The notes under the pieces are model-generated. The model searched no databases, was not told the origin of the DNA, and saw nothing but the letters and a program-made list of their open reading frames with translations. Shown in pieces: positions 1 to 8,333 of a stretch of DNA of 64,000 nt (positions are counted from its first letter, which is position 1; every line of letters begins with the position of its first letter). Position numbers and translations under genes: made by a program. Origin of the DNA: Salinicoccus sp. RF5 (GTDB lineage Bacteria > Bacillota > Bacilli > Staphylococcales > Salinicoccaceae); contig NZ_JAJGRC010000001.1 of assembly GCF_020786625.1 (NCBI RefSeq), forward strand, positions 62,001-126,000. The letters run 5' to 3'.

Positions 1-588
1 TTCGGCATGACCGAAACTTGCTCTCAGATCGTCTCCATCGCCCCGGACGACCCGAAGATCCTCGACGGTACAGTAGGGAAGCCGCTCGGCAACATCGACA
101 TCAAGATCGATGACAGCAGTGATGGTGAACTGCTCGTGCGTGGCGGCCCCGTTACAGGGGGATACCTGAATGCCGGAATGGAAGTGTCTGACGGGTATTT
201 CAGGACCGGCGACATGGGCCGGATCGATGAGGCGGGCTACCTCTATATATTGGACAGGCGTAAGGATCTGATCATCAGCGGTGGCGAGAATGTCTATCCG
301 AAAGAAATAGAGGATGCCATCAACACCCATCCCGGAGTAGCGAATGCCGCAGCCGTCAAACGTAAGGACCCCGAGTGGGGGGAGGTTCCGATACTGCTTG
401 TGGAACCCGTTGAAGGGTCGGTACTGAAGACTGCCGACCTGTTTGCCCATCTCGGCGAGAGGCTTGCCAGATACAAGCTGCCGAAGGAGATCCATCATGT
501 CGACCGTATCATCATGACGTCGACGGGCAAAGTATCGAGGGCGCAGAACCAACACGCCTATAATACGAAAAGGAGCAGCAACCATTAG
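1..588 (+). CDS. menE: Acyl-CoA ligase, C-terminal part, probably 2-succinylbenzoate-CoA ligase (partial)
   Basis: The frame is open at base 1, so the N-terminal half lies outside the window. The first codons read FGMTET, the adenine-binding motif of adenylate-forming ligases. GYFRTGD follows about 60 residues later, where the family carries the ATP-ribose aspartate, and the C-terminal domain ends with TSTGK, matching the catalytic lysine region. MenE activates o-succinylbenzoate with CoA in menaquinone synthesis. The MenE assignment rests on general resemblance and on menE lying near pckA in staphylococci; another acyl-CoA ligase is possible. The gene converges on yidD and shares a hairpin with it. 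Confidence 0.65.
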   Translation, partial: FGMTETCSQIVSIAPDDPKILDGTVGKPLGNIDIKIDDSSDGELLVRGGPVTGGYLNAGMEVSDGYFRTGDMGRIDEAGYLYILDRRKDLIISGGENVYPKEIEDAINTHPGVANAAAVKRKDPEWGEVPILLVEPVEGSVLKTADLFAHLGERLARYKLPKEIHHVDRIIMTSTGKVSRAQNQHAYNTKRSSNH

Positions 589-603
589 GTCACTGCTCCT
601 TTT
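568..603. terminator. Bidirectional terminator between menE-like gene and yidD
   Basis: An 11-bp inverted repeat (AAAAGGAGCAG and its complement) has an A-run on one side and a T-run on the other. It covers the last codons of both convergent genes, so it can end transcription in both directions. Confidence 0.75.
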
Positions 604-832
604 TCTCATAGTTCTTCGGATTCAGCGGGACGGGGTCATATCCTCCCGGATGGAAGGGATGGCACTTGAGGATGCGCTTGACGGCCATGAAGCTGCCCTT
701 GAATGGCCCGTGTTCCTGCACGGCTTCAATCCCGTAGTTGGAGCATGTCGGGTAGAAGCGGCAGCTCGGCGGAAACATGGGGGAGATGGCCTTCTGGTAG
801 AACCGCATCATATATAAAACCACTGTTTTCAT
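590..832 (-). CDS. yidD: Membrane protein insertion efficiency factor YidD
   Basis: An 80-residue protein of normal length for YidD, which assists YidC/Oxa1-dependent insertion of membrane proteins at the inner face of the membrane. It has an amphipathic N-terminus ([12 protein letters not shown]) and the family signature with conserved cysteines ([12 protein letters not shown]), then [10 protein letters not shown] and [11 protein letters not shown]. The gene is monocistronic and converges on the menE-like gene. In most genomes it sits next to rnpA/yidC, but a location near metK/menE is normal in staphylococci as far as I know. Confidence 0.92.
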   Translation of the reverse strand: MKTVVLYMMRFYQKAISPMFPPSCRFYPTCSNYGIEAVQEHGPFKGSFMAVKRILKCHPFHPGGYDPVPLNPKNYEKKEQ

Positions 833-908
833 TATTTATCACCCTATAGCATTTATAAGCATAATGATATAGGGTACACTGGATTTAAGCAAATTTGGAG
901 ATGATGCG

Positions 909-1370
909 ATGCTTGAATTTAAAGACCAGAGCGGCCGAAAAGTGACGCTCGAATTCGAATATACAAACGACATGGATCATATCCTTGCCATCTGCATGAT
1001 GGACGGCAAATATCTCTTCACCGACCACAAGGTGCGGGGCATAGAATTCCCGGGTGGAAAGATAGAGTCCGGGGAGAGTGCTGAGGAAGCGGTGCACAGG
1101 GAAGTCTTCGAAGAGACGGGCGCAAGCATCGGAAATATGCAGTTCATCGGAGTCTATACCGTCCATGATGAAGTCAGGCCTTTCGTTAAAGGGGTCTATC
1201 TTGCTGAAGTGGCGGACATGTTCTTCAAATGCGAATATATGGAGACATATGGGCCGGTACTGTACAAGGCGGTCGAAGACATACCCGAGGAGCGCCGGAG
1301 CTTCCTCCTTGATGATCCATGCATCGACTATCTGTATCAGAAGAGCCGGAATGAAGGCCAATTCAAATAA
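909..1370 (+). CDS. ytkD: Nudix hydrolase, YtkD-like (nucleoside triphosphatase or RNA pyrophosphohydrolase type)
   Basis: 153 residues. The Nudix box is intact: Gly50-x5-Glu56-x7-REVFEETGA at 64-72, preceded by IEFPGGKIE, so a metal-dependent pyrophosphohydrolase is expected. In Bacillus, YtkD hydrolyses oxidised (d)GTP and related triphosphates; that substrate is inferred from resemblance and position next to pckA. The ATG at 909 has a purine-rich stretch (GGAGATG) just upstream. It ends in a strong hairpin shared with the convergent pckA. Confidence 0.85.
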   Translation: MLEFKDQSGRKVTLEFEYTNDMDHILAICMMDGKYLFTDHKVRGIEFPGGKIESGESAEEAVHREVFEETGASIGNMQFIGVYTVHDEVRPFVKGVYLAEVADMFFKCEYMETYGPVLYKAVEDIPEERRSFLLDDPCIDYLYQKSRNEGQFK

Positions 1371-1407
1371 GGGAGCCGGACATCAGTATCACTGATGTCC
1401 GGCTCCC
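1371..1407. terminator. Bidirectional terminator between ytkD and pckA
   Basis: A perfect 17-bp inverted repeat with a 3-base loop starts one base after the ytkD stop. T-rich sequence follows on the plus side; the pckA stop lies just beyond. Confidence 0.85.
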
Positions 1408-1423
1408 TTGAAATTTTATTCCG

Positions 1424-3004
1424 TTATAGGCTGAATCCGCCCTTTTTGGCGATGTCTTCGGATTCGGTACCGAACTTCTTGAAGTTTTCGATGAATGCTT
1501 CCTTGAGCTTAAGGGCCTTCTCATCGTAGGCTTCCTCGGACACCCATGTATTGCGTGGGTTCAGTATTTCCTTCGGCACACCGGCAACTGAAGTCGGGAT
1601 GCTGAGGCCGAATGCGGTGTCCTCCTCGAATGCATTGAGGGCGAGTTCTCCGCTGATGGCACGTCTTACCATGGACCGTGTGTACTTGAGGTCCATGCGT
1701 TTGCCGACACCGTATTCGCCGCCGCTCCAGCCGGTGTTGACGAGGTATACATCCACATTATGCTTGTCGATCAGGCCACCGAGCATATCTGCATATGTCT
1801 TGGCATGCAGCGGCAGGAATGGTGAACCGAAGCATGTCGAGAATACAGGCTGTGGTGTCGTGATGCCGCGTTCCGTCCCGGCAAGCTTTGAAGTGAAGCC
1901 GCTCAGGAAGTGGTACATTGCCTGCTCCCTGGTCAGCTTGGAGATTGGCGGCAGCACACCGAATGCATCTGCCGTCAGGAAGATGATCGTATTCGGATGT
2001 CCGGCGACGGATGGAATGCGTGCATTATCGATGTGATCAAGCGGGTAGGCGGCACGTGTATTTTCCGTCAGGGAGCCATCATCATAGTCCGGCTTTCCTT
2101 CATCGTCGAGAGCGACGTTCTCCAGAACGGAGCCGAACTTGATCGCCTTGAAGATTTCAGGCTCCTTCTCGGGGGAGAGGTTGATCGTCTTCGCGTAGCA
2201 GCCGCCTTCGATGTTGAATACACCGTCTTCATTCCAGCCATGCTCATCATCGCCTATGAGTTCGCGCTGTGCATCTGCAGACAATGTCGTCTTGCCCGTG
2301 CCGGAGAGGCCGAAGAACAGGGCAACGTCCTTGTTTTCCCCTACGTTGGCGGAGCAGTGCATGCTCATTACACCCTGTTCTGGCAGCAGGTAGTTCATGA
2401 TGGAGAAGATGGACTTCTTCATTTCTCCCGCATACTCCGTACCGCCGATCAGGATGATGCCCTTCTCGAGGGATACGATGACGAATGCTTCCGACTTCGT
2501 GCCGTCGGTTTCCGGGTCGGCCTTGAAGGTCGGTGCAGAAACGATCGTGAACTGCGCATCCATGCCGAGGGCTTCTTCCTTCGTTTCCGGACGGATGAAC
2601 ATCGTGCGTGCGAACATGCTGTGCCAGCTGAACTCGGTCACCACGCTGAGGTTGAGGCGCGTCTTCTCGTCAGCACCGGCATAGCCGTTGAAGACGAAGA
2701 CTTCCTCCTTCTGTCCCAGGTAGTCGATGACCTTCGTGAACAGGTTGTCGAAGACTTCTTCGGAGATGGGCTGGTTGACCTCACCCCAGTCTACCTTGTC
2801 CTTTGAGGTGCCATCTTCGACGATGAAGCGGTCCTTTGGGCTGCGTCCGGTATATTTTCCGGTTTCAGCACGGAGCGCACCCGTCTCCGTCAATCTGCCT
2901 TCTCCCCTTTTCAAAGACTTTTCAACAAGCTGAGCAGTGGAAAGCTGGACATGCGAAGTATCCTTAGCCACCAGATTTTGAATGCTTTCGGAATGGTTTA
3001 CCAT
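1424..3004 (-). CDS. pckA: Phosphoenolpyruvate carboxykinase (ATP)
   Basis: 526 residues, the usual length. It converts oxaloacetate and ATP to PEP, the first committed step of gluconeogenesis, in the cytoplasm. The P-loop GLSGTGKT is at 232-239 and the second metal/nucleotide motif IGDDEHGW at 250-257; GRSPKDRF near residue 53 binds substrate. It is divergent from metK across about 350 bases that also hold the SAM riboswitch. I see no cre site or clear promoter in its own upstream region. The ATG at 3004 follows a G-rich stretch that can serve as ribosome binding site. Confidence 0.97.
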   Translation of the reverse strand: MVNHSESIQNLVAKDTSHVQLSTAQLVEKSLKRGEGRLTETGALRAETGKYTGRSPKDRFIVEDGTSKDKVDWGEVNQPISEEVFDNLFTKVIDYLGQKEEVFVFNGYAGADEKTRLNLSVVTEFSWHSMFARTMFIRPETKEEALGMDAQFTIVSAPTFKADPETDGTKSEAFVIVSLEKGIILIGGTEYAGEMKKSIFSIMNYLLPEQGVMSMHCSANVGENKDVALFFGLSGTGKTTLSADAQRELIGDDEHGWNEDGVFNIEGGCYAKTINLSPEKEPEIFKAIKFGSVLENVALDDEGKPDYDDGSLTENTRAAYPLDHIDNARIPSVAGHPNTIIFLTADAFGVLPPISKLTREQAMYHFLSGFTSKLAGTERGITTPQPVFSTCFGSPFLPLHAKTYADMLGGLIDKHNVDVYLVNTGWSGGEYGVGKRMDLKYTRSMVRRAISGELALNAFEEDTAFGLSIPTSVAGVPKEILNPRNTWVSEEAYDEKALKLKEAFIENFKKFGTESEDIAKKGGFSL

Positions 3005-3111
3005 AATTATTGCCCCCGTTTTATGTAGTATACAAAGTAATTGGTACTTTCACGAATTAGTATAACACATTGATAATTAATGTGACATAATAATTGTAAA
3101 ATAATATTACC

Positions 3112-3140
3112 TTGATTTGAAACCCATCATCTAGTATATT
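3112..3140 (+). promoter_or_regulatory. Putative SigA promoter of the S-box/metK transcript
   Basis: TTGATT at 3112-3117 and TATATT at 3135-3140 are 17 bases apart. TTGAAA at 3117 with TATATG at 3140 is an overlapping alternative. Either would start transcription just before the riboswitch. Confidence 0.6.
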
Positions 3141-3154
3141 ATATGTTAAGTTAT

Positions 3155-3308
3155 CTCTTATCAAGAGCCGGTGGAGGGAACATACCCGACGAAACCCAGC
3201 AACCTCTTTTCAACAAAGAAAGGTGCTAAAGGATGCAGAAGTTATTCTGATCGATAAGGGGAAGAGCGGAGCCTTTTCTCGTATTATTGGGAAAAGGCTT
3301 TATTTTTT
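3155..3308 (+). promoter_or_regulatory. SAM riboswitch (S-box) with intrinsic terminator, controlling metK
   Basis: The S-box landmarks appear in order: P1 strand CTTATC (3157-3162), AGAGCCGGTGGAGGGA, GAAACCCAGCAACC, AAGGTGCTAA and the returning P1 strand GATAAG (3253-3258). The expression platform is the hairpin GCCTTTTC/GAAAAGGC (3271-3298) followed by a T-rich tail. In the known mechanism, bound S-adenosylmethionine stabilises P1 and lets the terminator form, shutting off metK. I see no truncation or missing conserved block. Confidence 0.95.
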
Positions 3309-3350
3309 GCTACTGGGAGATAGCTAATAATCATAAAGGAGATTTAATTA

Positions 3351-4544
3351 ATGGCAGAGCGTAGACTTTTCACTTCCGAATCCGTAACGGAAGGTCATCC
3401 GGATAAGATCGCAGATCAGATATCCGATGCAATACTGGACGAAATACTGAAGGGGGATCCGCATGCCCGGGTCGCCTGTGAAACTGTAGTGAATACCGGC
3501 ATGGCACTGATCGTTGGAGAAATAAGCACAAACACCTATGTCGACATCCCGAAGATAGTGCGGGAGACGGTGAAGGATATCGGTTATGTCCTTGCCAAAT
3601 ACGGCTACGACTATAAGACGATGTCAGTCCTGACGGGCATAGATGAGCAGTCCTCGGATATCGCCCAGGGGGTGAACAACGCAGTTGAGACGCGGGAGAC
3701 CGAGGCGGTCTCCACCGGAGCAGGGGACCAGGGTCTGATGTTCGGCTTTGCGTGTGATGAGACTGAAGAGCTGATGCCTCTGCCGATCGCCCTTGCGCAC
3801 AAGCTTTCAAGGCGCCTCACTGAAGCGCGCAAGGAGAATATCATCGACTACCTGAGGCCGGACGGCAAGACGCAGGTCACCGTCGAATATGACGAGAATG
3901 ACGAGGTCAAGCGGGTGGATACGATCGTCATCTCGACGCAGCACCATGAAGAGGTGGAGAAGGAGACGATCCAGCGTGATCTGATCGAACACGTCATCCG
4001 TGAGGTCGTTCCGGCTGAACTGCTTGATGAAGAAACGAAATATATCATCAATCCGACAGGGCGCTTCGTCATCGGCGGCCCGCAGGGCGACGCCGGACTG
4101 ACTGGAAGGAAGATCATCGTGGATACCTACGGCGGCTACGCACGCCACGGCGGGGGAGCCTTCAGCGGCAAGGACCCGACCAAGGTTGACCGCTCTGCAG
4201 CCTATGCAGCACGGTACATCGCCAAGAACATCGTGGCTGCAGGCATTGCTTCGAAATGCGAAATCCAGCTGGCATATGCCATCGGGGTCAGCGAACCCGT
4301 TTCAATATCCGTGGATACATTCGGCACCTCCTCCTACAGCGAGGCGGACATCGTCACGGTCATCAGAAGGCTCTTCAACCTTTCACCGGACGGCATCATA
4401 GAGATGCTCGACCTGCGCCGTCCGATTTACAAGAATACGGCGAGCTACGGACACTTTGGCCGTGAAGACCAGGATTTCCCGTGGGAAAAGCTGGATAAGG
4501 CAGCGCAGCTCAAAGAGGAGCTCTCGGCTATAAAAGTGAACTAG
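3351..4544 (+). CDS. metK: S-adenosylmethionine synthase
   Basis: 397 residues, standard length. It makes SAM from methionine and ATP. GHPDK (His16, Asp18) near the N-terminus, GAGDQGLM in the middle and the glycine-rich [12 protein letters not shown] signature are all present. The start has a clear AAAGGAGA ribosome site. The upstream SAM riboswitch gives direct product feedback. The gene is followed at once by a strong terminator, so it is transcribed alone. Confidence 0.98.
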   Translation: MAERRLFTSESVTEGHPDKIADQISDAILDEILKGDPHARVACETVVNTGMALIVGEISTNTYVDIPKIVRETVKDIGYVLAKYGYDYKTMSVLTGIDEQSSDIAQGVNNAVETRETEAVSTGAGDQGLMFGFACDETEELMPLPIALAHKLSRRLTEARKENIIDYLRPDGKTQVTVEYDENDEVKRVDTIVISTQHHEEVEKETIQRDLIEHVIREVVPAELLDEETKYIINPTGRFVIGGPQGDAGLTGRKIIVDTYGGYARHGGGAFSGKDPTKVDRSAAYAARYIAKNIVAAGIASKCEIQLAYAIGVSEPVSISVDTFGTSSYSEADIVTVIRRLFNLSPDGIIEMLDLRRPIYKNTASYGHFGREDQDFPWEKLDKAAQLKEELSAIKVN

Positions 4545-4550
4545 ACACAA

Positions 4551-4580
4551 AAAAGGCTCCGGAATATTCCGGAGCCTTTT
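4551..4580 (+). terminator. metK terminator
   Basis: A perfect inverted repeat, AAAAGGCTCCGGAAT and its complement, runs into a T-tract. It lies 6 bases after the metK stop and also faces the end of the lipoprotein gene on the other strand. Confidence 0.85.
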
Positions 4581-4593
4581 TATGCATGATCTG

Positions 4594-4785
4594 CTACTCT
4601 GTATCTTGTTCTGTCGTGACTTCATCTTCCATCGTGGTTTCTTCCATCGTTTCTTCTTCCATTGTTGTTTCTTCAGTGGTGGTTTCTTCTTCCATCGTGT
4701 CCTCTTCGGCAGAGTCACCGCCGCATGCGCCCAGTACGAGAACTGAAGCAAAACCGCCGGCCATTAGATACTTTCTGAGTTCCAT
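4594..4785 (-). CDS. Small acidic Thr/Glu-rich lipoprotein
   Basis: 63 residues. A lipoprotein signal peptide ends in the lipobox VLGAC (Cys21), so the mature protein should be lipid-anchored outside the membrane. The mature part is almost only Glu, Thr, Met and Asp, built from short repeats such as MEEETT and METT. It is too biased for homology-based assignment and I do not know its function. The ATG at 4785 has a good GGAGGG site. About 80 bases upstream is a strong match to a SigB promoter, which points to a stress-induced envelope protein. Confidence 0.75.
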   Translation of the reverse strand: MELRKYLMAGGFASVLVLGACGGDSAEEDTMEEETTTEETTMEEETMEETTMEDEVTTEQDTE

Positions 4786-4866
4786 GATAAACCCTCCTGA
4801 TTTCTAATAGTCTGCATGTTGGATTGCCTGCCAGTTTCTCTCTCTGCCCGGCAAGTTAATATATAC

Positions 4867-4891
4867 TTACCCGGAGTATTAGCAGTAAAAC
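4867..4891 (-). promoter_or_regulatory. Putative SigB promoter upstream of the small acidic lipoprotein
   Basis: On the minus strand GTTTTA (4891-4886) and GGGTAA (4872-4867) are separated by 13 bases, close to the SigB consensus GTTTAA-N12-14-GGGTAT. It lies about 80 bases upstream of the ATG. No competing SigA promoter is evident. Confidence 0.55.
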
Positions 4892-5102
4892 ATATCAGGA
4901 GCCGATATGCACTGAATTTCGAGTGCCGGGAGGCCTGGGAATTATAATGCATATTGTAGATTCACACGGATATGATAGATGGCAAATAGATTTTCATTAA
5001 AATATTTGTTTTTGACCGTAAACATATATTATTTTGGTATAATGAACAAAGTCTTAGGCAAGACGACAAAATTATAATATGGAAGGGAATTGAGAAGGAG
5101 CT
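4892..5102. other. Intergenic stretch between lipoprotein and NERD gene
   Basis: The gap between the two divergent genes (4786-5102) is 317 bases. It holds the SigB-like site on the minus strand and an extended -10 promoter on the plus strand. Nothing else recognisable was seen; the part from about 4900 to 5000 is A+T-rich and without clear structure. Confidence 0.5.
5012..5043 (+). promoter_or_regulatory. Putative extended -10 promoter of the NERD-domain gene
   Basis: TGGTATAAT at 5035-5043 is an extended -10 element. TTGACC at 5012-5017 is 20 bases upstream, longer than ideal, so the extended TG probably carries the activity. Confidence 0.5.
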
Positions 5103-6011
5103 ATGAATACGGAAATTTTCACTGACCCAATCGTCATTGCGCTGGCGGTACTGCTGCTTGCCATTGCCATCGCTTTCCTGGTCTATTACCTCAAGTATAG
5201 AAACAGGGTCAACGCGCTCAAAGAGGAGTATGGCAAGGAAAAGGAAAGCCTCGTAGAGAAGTATGAATCCGACAATGAAGAGCAGCGTCTCGAGTATAGG
5301 AAGGAAGTATCTTCGCTGAACGAAAAGTACCATAATGATACGACCCTGCTCAACAACAAGCTCTCCAGCCTGCGCCAGTTCACGGTGGACAAGGGGGAGT
5401 ACCTGACCGACCTCTCTCTGATCCAATTGAAAGATCGTCTTGTACGTGATGAGAAGATCAGGGAAACGGACATGTATATACTGTCCAACGTCTATCTGCC
5501 ATCAAGGAACTATACAAATACACGCAAGATCGACCACCTGGTGCTTACACGCACCGGCATCTATCTGATCGATTCCAAGTACTGGAAGGGTCACATACTG
5601 CACGGCGTGGATGAAAGCAACTTCGAGCAGCTGCCATATATCGAGTCGTTCTTCGACCTTCTGGATATCGACAAGTCGAAGGAGCAGACGCTGATCTTCG
5701 AAAAGTCGGATGATAAGAATGTATCGGTCAACTACTATAATGACACCATAGAAGAAACGAAGATTTCGGCCGAGAAGCTGAAGAACGTCTTCAAGCTCGA
5801 ATATGATGTCGTGCCGATGCTGTACTTCAATCCGCAGGACAACGGAAACTACTCCATCAGCAACTACTCCAATGATCCATCCATAAAAGTCCTTGTCGGT
5901 GAGGAGGAGCTCGAGAACTTCTTCTTGAAGTATGTCTTCCATGGAAGGTTCCAGTACACCGTCAAAGATCTGGATGAGATTGCAGAGGCGATCTTCCAAC
6001 TGAATCCGTAA
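5103..6011 (+). CDS. Membrane-anchored NERD (nuclease-related) domain protein
   Basis: 302 residues. One transmembrane helix (about 9-31) is followed by a charged coiled coil (about 35-95) and a NERD domain. The domain core IDHLVLTRTGIYLIDSKYWKG spans 143-163 and keeps the acidic and D-x-K residues (Asp144, Asp158, Lys160) of the PD-(D/E)xK-like fold. NERD domains are suspected DNA-processing or nuclease-like modules, but no activity can be stated here. The domain would face the cytoplasm if the helix runs N-out. The gene is monocistronic, with a GAAGGAG site before the ATG. Confidence 0.8.
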   Translation: MNTEIFTDPIVIALAVLLLAIAIAFLVYYLKYRNRVNALKEEYGKEKESLVEKYESDNEEQRLEYRKEVSSLNEKYHNDTTLLNNKLSSLRQFTVDKGEYLTDLSLIQLKDRLVRDEKIRETDMYILSNVYLPSRNYTNTRKIDHLVLTRTGIYLIDSKYWKGHILHGVDESNFEQLPYIESFFDLLDIDKSKEQTLIFEKSDDKNVSVNYYNDTIEETKISAEKLKNVFKLEYDVVPMLYFNPQDNGNYSISNYSNDPSIKVLVGEEELENFFLKYVFHGRFQYTVKDLDEIAEAIFQLNP

Positions 6012-6034
6012 TCGTATTCTTTGTCTTGAATATG

Positions 6035-6067
6035 AAAAAGCCCTATAATTTTTTTATAGGGTTTTTA
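6035..6067 (+). terminator. Terminator after the NERD gene
   Basis: AAAAGCCCTATA pairs with TATAGGGTTTTT (one G-T pair) around a T-rich loop, followed by TTTATTT. Confidence 0.7.
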
Positions 6068-6089
6068 TTTATTCCAAGGAGGCGTAGCA

Positions 6090-7469
6090 ATGTCTGAAGA
6101 AATAATCGTGATGAACCCGGCTACCGGGGAAGAAGTTGATCGGGTCAAGAAGGAAAGCAGGGAAGACATCGAAAGGAAGATCGACAAAGCGCACGAGATG
6201 TTCAAGCAGTACAGGAAGAAGAATGCGCATGACCGCAGTGCACTGCTGGTCAGGTGGGCTGAACTCATCCGGGAAAATAAGGACGAAATCGCAGAACTGA
6301 TCACTAAGGAGAACGGCAAGCCGCTCAAGGAAGCTGCAGGAGAAGTGGAGTATGCATGCAGCTATATCGACTACTATGCCGAAGAGGGGAAAAGGGTGTA
6401 TGGCCGGACGATTCCACAGCACGAAGATGATGTCCGCCTGGTCGTCACCAAACAGCCGATCGGCGTGGTTGCTGCCATTACGCCGTGGAACTTCCCCGTC
6501 GCTATGATGGCCAGGAAAGCCGCGCCGGCGGTGGCGGCAGGATGTACATTCATCGTCAAGCCCGCCAGTGAAACGCCGCTGTCCGCCATCAGATTCCTCG
6601 ACCTTGCACTGGAGGCGGGCTTCGAGGAAGGGGTCATCCAGTATGTGACGGCATCCGGCAAGGACGTCGGAGAGGTATTCTCCCACTCGGAAAAAATTAT
6701 GAAGCTGACATTCACAGGCTCGACCGCCGTCGGCAAGACGCTGATGGAGGGCGCGGCATCCACAGTTAAGAACATCACGATGGAGCTCGGCGGCCACGCC
6801 CCGCTTGTAGTCAACAAGGATGCAGACCTCGATATGGCTGTTGAGCACGCGGTGGCTACGAAGTTCAGGAATTCCGGGCAGACATGCGTCTGTGCCAACA
6901 GGTTCTATGTGCATGAAGATGTCGCAGAAGCATTCAGCCAGAAGTTTGCGGACCGTGTGAAGACGCTCAAGGTCGGCAATGGACTCGACGAAGGTGTTGA
7001 AGTGGGGCCGATGATCAATGAGGATGGCTATGATAAGGTCATGAAGCACATCAGTGATGCGAAGGATAAAGGCGGTAAGGTCACAGCCGGCGGCGAAGGC
7101 AGCAAGGATGCCGGATACTTCATCGAACCTACGGTCATTACAGGCGCTACGGACGATATGCTCATCATGAACGAGGAAACGTTCGGGCCTGTCGCGCCGA
7201 TCCAGACATTCGCGACCCTCGATGAGGCGATAGAGAAGGCTAATGATACCGAATACGGCCTCGCGGCATACTTCTTCACTGAGAGCTACCGTGATGGCAT
7301 CAGATTGCAGGAAGGCCTTGATTTCGGTGTGCTCGGATGGAATAACGGGAAGCCGAGCGCGGCACACATCCCGTTCGGCGGCCTGAAGGAAAGCGGCATC
7401 GGACGAGAAGGCGGACCGGAAGGCATCGAGCCGTATCTTGAAACAAAGATCACTTCAATGAAGATATAG
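6090..7469 (+). CDS. gabD: NAD(P)-dependent succinate-semialdehyde dehydrogenase family protein
   Basis: 459 residues, typical for the ALDH superfamily. The cofactor/active-site elements are intact: TPWNFPVAMMARKAAPA, the catalytic-glutamate motif ELGGHAP, and the nucleophile Cys266 in SGQTCVCANR, a form typical of succinate-semialdehyde dehydrogenases. It should oxidise succinate semialdehyde or a similar aldehyde. GabD is a best-family assignment; the substrate is not fixed by sequence. The AAGGAGGCGTAGCA site precedes ATG. It is flanked by terminators, so it is transcribed alone. Confidence 0.85.
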   Translation: MSEEIIVMNPATGEEVDRVKKESREDIERKIDKAHEMFKQYRKKNAHDRSALLVRWAELIRENKDEIAELITKENGKPLKEAAGEVEYACSYIDYYAEEGKRVYGRTIPQHEDDVRLVVTKQPIGVVAAITPWNFPVAMMARKAAPAVAAGCTFIVKPASETPLSAIRFLDLALEAGFEEGVIQYVTASGKDVGEVFSHSEKIMKLTFTGSTAVGKTLMEGAASTVKNITMELGGHAPLVVNKDADLDMAVEHAVATKFRNSGQTCVCANRFYVHEDVAEAFSQKFADRVKTLKVGNGLDEGVEVGPMINEDGYDKVMKHISDAKDKGGKVTAGGEGSKDAGYFIEPTVITGATDDMLIMNEETFGPVAPIQTFATLDEAIEKANDTEYGLAAYFFTESYRDGIRLQEGLDFGVLGWNNGKPSAAHIPFGGLKESGIGREGGPEGIEPYLETKITSMKI

Positions 7470-7472
7470 ATC

Positions 7473-7508
7473 AAAAAAAGCCTGTATCAGATGATACAGG
7501 CTTTTTTT
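7473..7508. terminator. Bidirectional terminator between gabD-like gene and crcB pair
   Basis: A near-perfect inverted repeat (AAAAAAAGCCTGTATCA and complement) has an A-run and a T-run on its two sides between convergent genes. Confidence 0.85.
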
Positions 7509-7515
7509 GATGGGA

Positions 7516-7875
7516 TCAGAGTGACACTCCAACCAGCAGTCCCAGTGCGAGGGCGACAAGGCAGAAGAACATCATCATGAATGTGTATTTGATGAGCTTC
7601 CTGAACGCCTTCGCTTCAAACAGTCTGAGCTGGTCGAGGGTAAAGGCGGAGTAGGTGGTCAGCCCGCCCAGGAATCCGAATATGACCATGAAGTAGAGCA
7701 GGCTGCTCTGTATGATGAGGGGCATGCTGAGCCCCATCAGAAATGCTCCGACGACATTGACGGTGAAAGTCCCATAAGGCAGACTGAAGCGTTCGAATAT
7801 CTTCAAAGAGACGATATAGGCCCTCAATGCAGTACCAAGCGCGGTACCCAAGGCAAGGAGGATGATACCGATCAT
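7516..7875 (-). CDS. crcB: Fluoride ion channel CrcB/FluC, second subunit gene
   Basis: 119 residues with four hydrophobic segments. The N-terminal G-x-x-x-G-x-x-x-R motif (GTALGTALRAY) and the pore motif GFLGGLTTYSAFTLDQ are present. Gram-positive bacteria often encode two FluC proteins that form a dual-topology pair exporting fluoride; this gene overlaps the preceding crcB copy by 4 bases (ATGA), so the two are translationally coupled. No fluoride riboswitch is visible upstream of the pair. Confidence 0.93.
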   Translation of the reverse strand: MIGIILLALGTALGTALRAYIVSLKIFERFSLPYGTFTVNVVGAFLMGLSMPLIIQSSLLYFMVIFGFLGGLTTYSAFTLDQLRLFEAKAFRKLIKYTFMMMFFCLVALALGLLVGVSL

Positions 7876-8234
7876 CTGGAGCCACCTGCCTTCCAGCCCA
7901 ACAGGGCAAGACTGAATCCGCCGACGATATTTATGGTAAGGTAGGTGAGGAAGATGTAGTATTCCCCATAGGAGAGCAGCAGGTACTGCTCATAGGTAAG
8001 CATCGAGAATGTTGTGAAGCTGCCCAAAAGTCCGGTGATGAGGAAGTCGCGTAGATGCCCTTCCCTGGCATGGTACTTTCTGAGCACGAGCCCGGCAATG
8101 AATGCCCCGAGCATGTTCACGATCAGCGTGCCCATGAAGAATGGGCTGGCGGCAGCCATCGCAACATAGGATATGGAGAATCTCAGCAGTGCCCCGATCA
8201 TGGCGCCCAGTGATATGTATAGATACTTCTTCAA
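7872..8234 (-). CDS. crcB: Fluoride ion channel CrcB/FluC, first subunit gene
   Basis: 120 residues from a TTG start at 8234. I prefer this over an in-frame ATG at 8273 because AAGGAGGA (8241-8248) lies just upstream of the TTG, and the protein then begins MKKYLYISLG as in other FluC. GAMIGALLRFSI and GLLGSFTTFSMLTYEQ are the family motifs; four membrane spans are expected. It is the first gene of the two-gene fluoride exporter operon. Confidence 0.92.
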   Translation of the reverse strand: MKKYLYISLGAMIGALLRFSISYVAMAAASPFFMGTLIVNMLGAFIAGLVLRKYHAREGHLRDFLITGLLGSFTTFSMLTYEQYLLLSYGEYYIFLTYLTINIVGGFSLALLGWKAGGSR

Positions 8235-8333
8235 TATGTGTCCTCCTTCGGAAATGGTTGGAGTAGAATGCAAAAATCAAAGGATACCTATATAATATTA
8301 ACATAAGAAAAGTTGGGAAGAGAGTGTGGACTG

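Noticed and set aside
1910-2806. 298-residue frame opposite pckA
   Set aside because: It lies fully inside a well-supported pckA gene on the other strand, lacks a ribosome site and has no family motif.
3005-3110. cre or CcpN-type operator upstream of pckA
   Set aside because: No CG-centred palindrome was visible; -10-like TATACT at 3059-3064 lacks a matching -35.
4600-4700. Repeated GAA/ACA-type runs resembling a repeat array
   Set aside because: They are codons of the Glu/Thr-rich lipoprotein, not CRISPR or tandem spacers.
6069-7367. 432-residue frame opposite the semialdehyde dehydrogenase
   Set aside because: Antisense shadow of a gene with intact catalytic motifs; composition is rich in Arg, His and Cys as typical of such shadows.
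8235-8312. Fluoride riboswitch expected before crcB
   Set aside because: No GG-x-GATGG/pseudoknot block was found; control is probably by other means.
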